Assembly: GCA_004325065.1 (NCBI GenBank) | Contig: PITI01000118.1 | Location: 1-20,770 of the forward strand | Length of the DNA: 20,770 nt | From: Hamiltosporidium magnivora | Taxonomy: Eukaryota; Microsporidia; Dubosqiidae | Direction: 5' to 3' | Shown: positions 1 to 9,900 of the stretch, one piece after another | Layout: each line of letters opens with the position of its first letter | How positions within the stretch are numbered: the stretch's first letter is position 1 | The notes under the pieces: model-generated | What the model saw: the letters and a program-made list of their open reading frames with translations, nothing else | What the model was told of the DNA's origin: nothing | Databases searched by the model: none | Program-made: the position numbers and the translations under genes

Positions 1-535
1 CATGGAGTTTGATCGAAGGCCGAAGCCCCCCCTGGCTCCCCCAAGACTATACAGCATTCTTACTTACTCTACACTTTCTGAATTCAATAAACTTCTAGCT
101 AAGATATATTTCAGATATTTACATGGGGTCCACCTAGACAGTGCAATGTCATGCCAACAGGTATAACCTGCTACTTAGCTCTCCCGGCTTTAAATGGTTT
201 TTATTGTTATATCTCCCAGGCGTTAAGTCTTATAACCCGAGTGAGCAAGGCTAAGTTTCCATGCTTTTACATGGCAATTAACTACAAGTTTAGGTGCGAT
301 CTGCAATAGCGTTGCGTAAAAAAACTACAAATAAATTTGTGGAAGAATTTTTGCCATTTCTTAAACCTCTTCTCCTCATAACAACTCTCATGGAACAACC
401 GAAGATGTAGTGTGGTTTTATTCGCACCAAAAATCCAAACAATGATCTCACACCAGTTTCACACACTCATTGCCAAGCAGAAAGTTTTTTATGTGGTTAT
501 CCACCCTCCACCAAATATTTAAAGAGCATTATATT
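1..535 (+). repeat. Dispersed repeat family R, copy A (cut by window start)
   Basis: Noncoding. It aligns by eye along its length with three other segments: 11965-12735 (same strand), and 2490-3225 and 15440-16190 (opposite strand). Shared landmarks are GTATAACCTGCTA at 161-173 (again at 12377-12389), ACTTCTAGCTAAGATATAT near 91-109 (reverse complement near 2891-2912), and the 3' end GTGGTTATCCACCCTCCACC near 493-512. Stops interrupt all frames. The other copies start about 200 bp further 5', so the left part of this copy lies outside the window. Orientation is defined by this copy. It could be a solo LTR, a non-autonomous element or a structured noncoding sequence; I do not recognise the family. 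Confidence 0.75.
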
Positions 536-965
536 ATATTTGTTTAAAATACAGATTTTCATCTACCAGTACTACATTAAATATCTTAAAAGAAATTCAT
601 CTTACCTAAACCTGCTTATAAATTATTATAAATATATTGAATTCTCCTGAAAGTGTAAACTGTGAAAATTTAGAAATTATCATAGATTTATAATTTATTT
701 TAGTTTTTTTATGGCATTTATTTATTTTTTATCTTAGCTTTACTTAAATATCTATTAAGTATTCTCTTTAAATTTTTACCATTAAATTTTTTTAAAAAAA
801 TATTGTCGAGTAGTTCGTAGATATAAAAAAATTGTAACAAAATTGTAGAAGTAAATAGAATTTAATATTCATAAAATCTTTTTAGATTTGTATTTTAGTA
901 AAAATATTTTTTAAAAGAAATTACGATTAAGACGTATTTTAAAAGTGGTTTAAATATCCCTAGAA
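536..965. other. Intergenic region upstream of FEN1
   Basis: About 430 bp of A+T-rich DNA between repeat copy A and FEN1. It has many T-runs and TATA-like stretches (for example TATATAAAAAA near 821-831), but only the CCC triplet next to the ATG can be called as a signal. No gene or RNA was recognised. Confidence 0.6.
958..960 (+). promoter_or_regulatory. CCC start-proximal signal of FEN1
   Basis: CCC at -8 to -6 from the ATG at 966, in otherwise A+T-rich sequence. Microsporidian genes commonly carry a CCC or GGG triplet just upstream of the start. TOM70 has the same triplet at exactly the same spacing. Confidence 0.65.
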
Positions 966-2009
966 ATGGGAATCAAGCAGCTTTCTCAAGTAATTTTAAA
1001 ATATAATAAACAATCTATTCGAGAAAGATCTATAGGATATTATTCTGGAAAGAGAATAGCTATAGATGCATCCTTGTGTTTGTACCAATTTTTAATTGCG
1101 GTTAGATCTGAAGGTATGGTATTGAATGCAGCTGATGGTGAAACTACATCACATTTGGTAGGTCTTTTTTATAGATCTATACGTCTTATCGAAAACGGTA
1201 TTAAGCCAATATTTGTGTTTGATGGTAAGCCACCTCATATGAAATTTGAGGAATTACAAAAAAGATCAGAAAAACGAATTAAGGCAGATGAAGAATATGT
1301 AAAGGCCGTTGAAAAGGGTGATTTGGGAAAGATGGAAATGTACGATAAAAGAAAAACCAAGGTCACAATTAAACATGTTGAGGACTGTAAAAAACTGTTA
1401 AGTTATATGGGAATTCCTTACGTGAATGCGCCAAGCGAAGCAGAAGCTTTTTGTGCATATCTCTGTATAAATAAACATGTTGATGCAGTGGGAACCGAGG
1501 ACATGGATGCATTAACTTTTGCTACACCTATACTTCTAAGAAATTTGACAGCCTCTGAAAGTAAAAAGTTACCAATTAAAGAGTATAATTTTAAAGGCAT
1601 TCTCAGAGATTTAGAGTTAACTGATTCCGAGTTTATTGATATGTGTATATTATTGGGTTGTGATTATTGCGAGTCTATAAAAGGAATCGGACCACAAAAA
1701 GCACTTTCTTTGATAAAAAAGTATCAAAATATTGAAAATATACTACAAAACGAAACATCGTTAGAAATTCCAGATGAATGGAAATATAAAGATGCAAGAA
1801 TTATTTTTGAAGAATTAGTTAATTTGCCTTGTGAAGAAGAACTACCTAACTTTAAATATGGAGCTGTTAATAAAGAAGCTATTATTGATTTTTTAGTTGT
1901 AAAAAATGGCTTCAGCGAAGAAAGAGTTAAAAAAGGCTTGGAAAGATTAATTTTGGCACAAAAAAAGGGTAAAACACAACGTTTGGATGATTTTTTCAAA
2001 GCTAAATAA
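966..2009 (+). CDS. FEN1: Flap endonuclease 1 (FEN1/Rad27)
   Basis: 347 aa, close to the usual FEN1 length. It is the structure-specific 5'-flap endonuclease of Okazaki-fragment maturation and long-patch base-excision repair in the nucleus. The N terminus MGIKQLSQVI is typical because the N-terminal Gly acts in catalysis. Acidic metal-binding residues fall at human numbering: D34 (IAIDAS), D86 (FVFDGKPP), E158 and E160 (PSEAEA), D179 and D181 (TEDMDA), D233 (GCDYC). The helix-hairpin-helix follows at about 231-252 (CESIKGIGPQKAL). The C terminus QRLDDFFKAK is a PCNA-interacting (PIP) box, but the Gln is at L-2 instead of L-3, with Thr at the expected position. The start is the ATG at 966, preceded by CCC. 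An AATAAA at 2005-2010 overlaps the stop codon. Long decayed elements flank the gene on both sides, yet the frame is intact. Identification is secure. Confidence 0.98.
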   Translation: MGIKQLSQVILKYNKQSIRERSIGYYSGKRIAIDASLCLYQFLIAVRSEGMVLNAADGETTSHLVGLFYRSIRLIENGIKPIFVFDGKPPHMKFEELQKRSEKRIKADEEYVKAVEKGDLGKMEMYDKRKTKVTIKHVEDCKKLLSYMGIPYVNAPSEAEAFCAYLCINKHVDAVGTEDMDALTFATPILLRNLTASESKKLPIKEYNFKGILRDLELTDSEFIDMCILLGCDYCESIKGIGPQKALSLIKKYQNIENILQNETSLEIPDEWKYKDARIIFEELVNLPCEEELPNFKYGAVNKEAIIDFLVVKNGFSEERVKKGLERLILAQKKGKTQRLDDFFKAK

Positions 2010-2010
2010 A
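2005..2010 (+). terminator. AATAAA polyadenylation signal overlapping the FEN1 stop
   Basis: AATAAA overlaps the TAA stop at 2007-2009. Signals placed on or very near the stop are common in microsporidia, whose 3' UTRs are short. Any AATAAA is frequent in this base composition, so the call is moderate. Confidence 0.5.
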
Positions 2011-2099
2011 TTTTATTTTTCTATTATTTTGTTAAACTTTAAATTTGATGTATTGAATTTAAAAATTATATTCAAATAAACAAATACATCTGTTTTAGA

Positions 2100-2489
2100 A
2101 TTTATTTTTGGAATTGCTGTAATTAAATCAATTTTAAGAGGTCAAAAATCGGCTTTTTGTTTTTTCTAATGTAAATCGAATTAGAAGAAATTCAAAATTT
2201 CTTGATGGCGTCTTATAGTGTCCAAATGAATATTTTTTACAGTTAAAATTCATGCTTGTTGGTATTGTTGTGAAATTTAAGCTTGGCTGTGTAAAAAAGA
2301 ATGTTTCACTCATAATTTTTATTTTTATTTAGAAAATAAGTACCCTGAGAATATAAACTGCTATTAAGCATCCCAGTTTTCATATTTTTCATAAAAAATC
2401 ATGTAGTAAGCCAAGATTCAAAAATCTATTTTATTTAAGCCTGATCCAAATTTCCTACTATAATATAAAATTACAAGATTTCTTTTTTA
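2100..2489 (+). pseudogene. Left part of decayed transposase-like element, copy 2
   Basis: No usable ORF. Two stretches align by eye with the second copy of the element. CGAATTAGAA and what follows near 2177 match 14164 onward; in translation ELEEIQNFLMASY compares with ELESLKLLCKLY. The stretch near 2396-2435 (AAATCATGTAGTAAGCCAAG) matches about 14361-14400. Similarity stops where repeat copy D begins and seems to resume after it at about 3225, so this looks like an element split by a later insertion. Boundaries are approximate and the alignment is uncomputed. Confidence 0.4.
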
Positions 2490-3225
2490 TTTTCGAGAGA
2501 GATAACCATATTAAAAACTATCGGAATAGCATTTATTTGGTAAATTGGCATAAAACCACTGTTTAGTCTTTCAGAGGAATAAAACCTACAATACATTTAT
2601 GGTTGTATTATGAAGATCAGTATAAGAATCGGTAGGTCTTCAAAACTGTAAAACCTTTTCTAAATAATTAATTTTCACTTTTTTTGGTGACCGGATCACA
2701 GGCCGCGGCTTAACTTTAAGGTAATTGCCATCTCAATGCATATAATCCTAGTTTTGTTCACTCGAGTTGTATGACTTAGCGCTTTAAAGCTGCGAAAAAA
2801 AGATACCCTTTAAGGAGCCAGGACTAATAAATGGAAGTTATATATGTAGGTATAACATTTCACTGTCTAGCTGAACCCATGTAAATCGCCGAGATATATT
2901 TTAGCTAGAAGTTTGATGGGTTTCTAAGATTTAAAAAAAGAGAATCCCGGATATTCTTGGAAAGGCTAGCGTGAGGTTGTACCTACGATCACACTCAATT
3001 TCACGGAAATTAACGAGCTTCGGTCAACTTCATCGCTCATTATTTGAGTTTTAATCCTTTTAGATGAAATTATTGGGATTTGTATCTTCGGGATACTGAT
3101 TAAATATCGGAACAGTTATTTATGTTAAAGCGTGAACTGCGTTAATGTCATGAAAACAATATAACAATTGCCACGTTTTAAAAGTTAGAATGTTTAAAAT
3201 AAATTTATCTTTATTTTATATTAGA
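2490..3225 (-). repeat. Dispersed repeat family R, copy D
   Basis: Reverse-strand copy of the repeat seen at 1-535. Read on the minus strand it runs from about 3225 to 2490. Landmarks are the AAATAACTGTTCC block near 3108-3120 (AAACAACTGCTTC in copy B), ACTTCTAGCTAAAATATATC near 2891-2912, the GCGCTAAGTCATACAACTCGAG block near 2763-2784, AGAAAAGGTTTTACAG near 2650-2665, and the 3' end GGTTATCTCTCTCG near 2494-2507. It is full length compared with copies B and C. It has no ORF and differs from the other copies at many positions and indels. Confidence 0.75.
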
Positions 3226-3830
3226 TCCAATAGGTCTATTTTCGATATGAGTAAAAATAAGATAACGCAATTTAAAATAGGAACTGCTCCCAAGATTAAA
3301 TAAAATTTTATAAACCAGAAAAACCTAAAAAGTATGATTATTAGCTTATGCGACAAATCCTATTTATAAATATAGTGTTTAGATAATCTTCAATAGGATT
3401 TTCTTGGATCTTTTTGATAGTATATCATATGATGTTTTTTAAAATAATTGCAAATATTCATGCATGTAAATACATGTATTCAATCAAATGTATTTCCGAA
3501 GACAGCCGAAACAATTTATTTAATCGATAAAGACAATTTTGTTAAAACCAATAGCCGAAATTAACTAAAGAGTGCCAATGAGTATTATTGAATAATCGAA
3601 AATGCATCAGGAAATTTAACTCGTCTACAAGCTATAAAGCATAAGATTGTGTTAGATATACAGCAAAAAAAGCAAAATCACTTTATTTTCATTTCCAGGA
3701 ACCAGACTAGAGGAATTAACAATAAATAGAAACGAAGAGTCGAACTTAGAAGCGTATGTGGTGCTTTAAGAGGTAGAAGAAAATATAATAAAATAAATAC
3801 ATTTGTTCAAGTTGAATCAAAATAATTTAA
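3226..3830 (+). pseudogene. Right part of decayed transposase-like element, copy 2
   Basis: Aligns with 14590-15140 of copy 1 in the same orientation, including the CTCCCAA block near 3286 (14651 in copy 1). The last conserved frame reads ITLFSFPGTRLEELTINRNE and ends with TAA at 3767-3769. Copy 1 reads ITLLISEGETRLAETTINIR and stops at a nearby position (15127-15129). The similarity of both protein tail and stop suggests a once-coding sequence read on the plus strand. A LID codon run at 3523-3528 aligns with SID of copy 1. Several in-frame stops show that it is dead. Family assignment is discussed with copy 1. Confidence 0.5.
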
Positions 3831-3983
3831 TATATATTGTATTAAATAAATAATCGGTTTTTTTTGTTATATATTATATAAGTACAATAGGAATAATCAA
3901 AAAAGATTTAATCATAGTTTTTGCCGAAATTTTATCATTTATAATTAAGAAAAAAACTCGAAAAGATAAAATTAAATATTATT

Positions 3984-3989
3984 TTTATT
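3984..3989 (-). terminator. AATAAA polyadenylation signal of the HECT gene
   Basis: TTTATT on the plus strand, so AATAAA on the minus strand, beginning about 10 nt after the TAA stop at 3999-4001. The position fits a very short microsporidian 3' UTR, but the motif is common in this base composition. Confidence 0.45.
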
Positions 3990-3998
3990 GAGAAATAA

Positions 3999-6900
3999 TT
4001 AAGAAGAGCCATAATAGTCCACTGTGATTGCGGTTCTCATTTTTTCTTTCAATGAATCCTTATTATCATATAATGGCAGGTTCAGCAAATTAAAACACGT
4101 GGAGGCTGATGGTAATGAATCTTTAGAAAAAATCGGAACGATTGTAAAAGGATTTTCTATAAACTTATAAGATTTGAATCCACCTGTGGGTAATTTATCT
4201 AGTCCTGTTATAAATTTCAATACCTTATGTCTTTCTGAGTCATCAAATCCTGTTAAGAGATTCCAGAACCAAATTATTGTTGGATGTTCGGAGTAATACA
4301 CCCCACTATATTTTGTATTTGATTTCCATTCAGTTATATTCAATTCTTTTTTGTCTTCAACCATTATTTTTAAATCATCATAACTAAAAAAGTTATGTAG
4401 AGTATTAGGAAATATCAAATTAAATCCTTCTTTCAACTTATCCAAGTAATCTTTCATACCTTTATAAATCTTAAATTCTGTATTTTTTTGAATGTAATCC
4501 TCAACATTTTCTTTTGTAAGCCTTTTACTATAACCATCTTCAGAAAGACAAAACATTTTAAGTTCTCCGTTAACCGCTGCTAAAACGGTAAAATCTAAAT
4601 CTAACGAATCAACATCTTCAACATCTCTCAATGAAACATAATTTTCGTAAAATTCTCTATCAATATTTTTGAAATCCTCAATACAAAATTTTTCTTGTGC
4701 TAGAAATAAATAGAACGATTCAATAAACTCAAGCCCCATAACTGAATTCATAATTATACTTTTCGCCATGATTATGCCTGTGTAATAGTATATTTTTTGG
4801 ATTTTATTATGTTCTTCAGTATCTGATAAAGCAAATATACTCACAGGATCATTCGTTCTAAATGGCATAAAATATATATTTTCATTTATAGCTTTGCTGT
4901 ATAAAAGAAAAAATTCGTATAACGGGCCTATACCTTCGCCATATTCAGTTGTAAACTTTGCCATCCAATTTTCACACAAAATTTCCTCAGTTGATTTGGT
5001 TTCAAAAAAATTTATTGTTGATTCAATAATATTCTTAGGATTTATAAGAAGATAAAACGCTGAATAGGCAACCGAATCCGAAAAATAAGTTAGCCTCGTT
5101 AAAAACATTATTTTGGTTTCCAAAGATATATATTTAAAGCTTGAAAGTAAATCAAAATTGTCGTGAAAAATGGTTTTTACTTTTAAGTAGAAGCTTATTA
5201 AGTTATAGATTTGTTCGCTGTTCGGAAAATATATTTTATTACTAATTCCAAATATAAAACTCATAAAATCGTGGAATATAAATTTATTGGTATATTCAAT
5301 TAAATCTATATCGTTAGGTATCCGATTTCTTACATAAGAATATACTTGACAGCATTTTGCAATTATTTCTAAATATTTCTTAAATAAAAAAACAATTGTC
5401 TCATTCTTATAGCTATTGAAATCTCTGAAAAAAATAAACAAAGGAGAAGTTGCAATATATTCAAGAGATTTGTAAATATAATCTATGTCGTTTTGCTTAA
5501 AGGGAATACTGGCTAGATCAAAAGAATTCAAAAATCTATCATATTTGCAAAAAATGGATTTTGCCCGTAAAATAGTTTCGTCTTCAGCAAAATATCCTTT
5601 CAGAAGCAAAAAGCCAATTTTATCACAATAATACAAATAAATATTAAAGAGGGTAAGATGAGAATCTATTATTTTTTTTTGATTGCAAAGTATTTGGTAA
5701 AGAATATTTTGGCTTACATTCTTCGATTTTGATGCATTACTAGTTAAAGAGTCTTGGGCGTTTTTTAGTTTAATAGAATCTATAGGTAATCTATCAGTGT
5801 TTACATGTAAATACAAAGATTCAAATAATAATAATTCCAATACAGAATCATCAGAATATGATTGCATTTTGTCACAAACAAATTTTAAAGGGTTTTCATT
5901 AAAATACGAATCTTGTGTCCTCGAATTTAATCGAGAAACTTGTGTACAATAATATTTTAAAAAATCCTCATCAAAAGTTTTGTTTACATCTAATAAAATA
6001 AGATTTTTGATGATTTCGATCAATTCAAATGCACATTCTTTTACCGGTAAAATGTATAAATCACAAAGAAGTTTATTACATACTGTTTTTACGTCTAAAT
6101 TAGAACTTGTGTAGGTTGACAAACAACCATCTTTATTTTTTTCATCCAAACTGGCTTTTTTACAAATTTTAGAAACGTATTTTTCCCGTATAAAATCTTC
6201 ATATTTGAAAACCCATTCAATTTTTTTCTTATCAAATTTACGAAAATCTGCTCTTTCTTCAGATAAAATTAATCGAGAATATATCATTTCATGGACATCT
6301 TCAGATAAATTATATCTTTTCAATTTATTTTTTAGATTATCATAAATTTGTTCATCACTATTTTTCCATATAGAAATTCCTATGACCGTTTTAATATCAT
6401 TTATGTTTTCGGCATAGAAATTTACTATTTTTGAATCGATTTCCGAATTACTAAATATTATTTTCTTATAATCAGAAAAATCTCCTATTCCTATGTGGTA
6501 CTTCATTATATATCCAAAGTCAATGTTTTTCAAATTAGTTAATTCGTTTCGAGATATATTTATATATTCCAAAGAATCACTGTTTTCTAAAAAGCTTATT
6601 TCATAAATATTAAAATCGTTGATAAGGGAAAAAGATATGTGACAAAATATATTATAAAGACTCGGCAAATAACATTGAAATATGCTACTCATTAGATATT
6701 TTTCCAAAAATTTAATATTTCCGCAATTTATATATGATAAAAAAATATTCAGCAATTTTAAGAGACAATTATGAAGCATTATAATATGTGAACTACTACA
6801 CAAATTTTGTTCAAATTTATTTACCAGTGTTTCCAGTATACCATTGGATAAAAAAATATGGTAAATTTCTTTTTTTCTTTTTTCGAAATTAAATCTACAG

Positions 6901-9900
6901 TTTTCATCATAGAAATCGTGATTTATTGTATTGAGATATTGAATATACTTACAGCAACAAATTTCAGATAGTAAAATTTTATAAATAAGTGAAAATAAAT
7001 TATAAGAGTAATCAAAATCTTTGATTTTTGCTAAAACACAAATTTTCTCAATCACATATTCCACATAACACAAATCGCCTCTATATAGCGTAACTGTTAT
7101 GAAATATCCATATCTAAAATCCAAACTCCACCTAAAACTATTATTTAGCGAAATAAAATCATCAAATATTTTGTTGGAAATAAAATTATTTAAAAATTCA
7201 TCAATTGTTTCTTTTTCAATAAAATGCAATAGAGATGGAAAAGTTGATATTATTTCCGACAAAAATTGCAAAGTTATTATTCTATAGGAATGTTGTTCCT
7301 GCGCTATAATTATAATCATATCCTGTAGTATTTCAATTTTAAGTTTCATATCATCTTCAGTTATTAGACTTGAAAAATTGTCGTAATTAATGCATACTTC
7401 GGATTTGTAAACCATTTTTTGATTAAAATATTCAAAAATATTTTTCGGTAACTTGGTATAACTATCGAGGACATAAGAAAATGAACTTATTAAATAAAAT
7501 TCATCTTCAAATAAATTTCTTAGACATGTGTAAGCATATTCTAATATTTGGTTTTTTGTGTTTAAAACATCTCCAATAATACTTTCACAATATTTAAACC
7601 CAATTTCGGTCTTAAAATAATGATAGATATCGATTTTTGAAATGTTTTTTGAGTAATTGGCTAACCTTATCAATGAAATGAGATAAAGCAAAACTTCTTT
7701 CGGATCATTGGAAATATTTGTTATATCTGAAAATAACAATGATTCTTTATTATAAATCATGTTTTTATCATTTTCAATGTTTGTATTAATATTTGTTTTT
7801 AAAATTTTTAAATATTTAAAAACACTATTAGGCTTTTTATGAAAATGTTTTTTTGGATTCGTTATTCTATTCACTTGATTAAAGATAAACAAGAAAAAAT
7901 AATCAAACTTTTTTTGTGCCTCTATAAAAAAATCTAAATAGTAAAAATTTTCAAAACATCCAATCAAAAAAAAATATAAATACCTACTTTCTGTTATTTC
8001 AAGCGCTTGAGCTTGAGAATTCGGATTCATCAACTGATTTTCAATTAATAGTATTAAATCTGATATTTTAATAAACATATGCAATTTCGAAATACTTTTT
8101 TCAATATTTTTCAAAAGTGGAATATGTTGTAAAAATATATGGGAATAATATTCTGAAAACAAACAAACATTTTCGATCATTAAATTAAGAATTTTAGGCA
8201 AATTAAAATCAATTAAATCAGTTTTTAAATTATTCATATTCATTAAAAATTTGAGTATTATTAAATATACAATGTTATTATCAGTATAGAATTCTAGCGG
8301 GCTTTTACGGGGGATCTTATTTAGTTGCTGTGTATAGAATTTTAAAAGATATATCAGATTATCTAATTTTAATTCAAAAATTTCAATGGATAGACATTTT
8401 ATATATTTATAGTAAATAAATAGTATATTTGGATCATAATCAGTAGTAAACAAAGATATTTTATGCAATAAATCGATGTATGATATATATTCTGTGGGGT
8501 TGTTGGAATGCATTATAAATGGCATTTGTTCTAGAAACATTATATTTTGATATATTAAAACATATATATGCTCCTTTAAAGATTCAATAAAATTTTTTTC
8601 AGATGAATAAATTGTATCGTAGTGACTGAGTAAGTCATTTACCGTTACCTCTAACGAATTGTATTGAATCCATTTTGGCGTGTAAATCGAAACTATTTTT
8701 TCATAAATCAAAGAAACAAGTTCGATGTGTTTCTTAACTAAGTTAAATTTCGATGTTATATCAGTATGACTAAATACATAATACAAATCCGTTGAAATAT
8801 ATTCTAAACCCATCATCATTTCAAACAAAAATTCATGTGTTGAAAGCATATTAATATTATGTGTATAACAGGCATTCAAAATTTGGGTTTGGAATTCTGA
8901 AATATCATATGTTGTTGTTTCAGTCATGTAAAGCGAAAAAGAAAACATGGGATTTATTTTACACAACGCTAGCCGATTTATAAATTTGAATAGATGAATA
9001 TTTTCCTTTTTGTAACATTTTTTAGGAATATTTATCAATCTGTGTAGATTATATTTTCTTTCTGCCTTTAACACAATATTTTCCAACCAAAGAATATTGT
9101 ATATAAACTTTAAATAGAAGAATAACCGAAACTCATCATAAAATAATCGTTTCGATGTGTTCTTATCATTTTTTTTCAGAAAAAAACTATGAGTTTCTAT
9201 TGTTTGTATGCTTTTCCGACAATGTTTTATAAGATTGACATAAACGTTCAGTTCTGTATTTTCACAAGCTTCTTTCAAACTTAAATTGTCGACGATTTGA
9301 TCAAAGTTGATAATAAATTCCCTATGATATTTTAAAAAGTTTACCGCGTTACTTTGAATACAAGTTGATATTCTTGGAAAAATATTTAAAAAAATCGAGA
9401 ATTCTAAGCTTTTTAAATATAAATCTAACAATTCTTGAATAAAACAAGGGAAATTATTATAAAAACGTGAACTAGATATTAATATACCTAAATAATAAAC
9501 ATTTTTACAAGCAGTTACTGTAAAACACATTCTTTTACATATACAATAATCAAATAGAATTTTTAAAGTCGTAACTTCGAACTCAGAAACATTCTTCGCA
9601 TTCATTTTTGTTAGAGTTTTGATTATGTTTTTGTTAATAAAATCTACAAAAGTAAAATCATAGCGATAAAAATTTTTGACAATAAAACATGCTTTTTTTA
9701 AAAACAAAGAAATAAGTCTTTCATGTTCATCATATAATTCACTATCTGAAATATGAATGATTACTTTTCTGTACAATCTGAAGAGCCAGGTAAGTCGACT
9801 TTTGAAATCACAATATAACTCTGTTTGAACAACATTCTCAAAAGGAATTGATTTATTCGTACTTTCCAAATCAATTAAATCAAATAAAGAATTTACTAAA

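Noticed and set aside
4..15. GGAGTTTGATCG resembles the start of bacterial 16S rRNA (a common primer site).
   Set aside because: The aligned positions in the other three repeat copies differ, and no rRNA follows. The match is a short coincidence.
7099..7287. Plus-strand frame within the HECT gene; similar shadows lie in FEN1 (1418-1600 and 1724-1999, minus), TOM70 (17670-17957, plus) and RAD52 (19582-19863, plus).
   Set aside because: All lie in other frames of well-supported genes and none has family features of its own.
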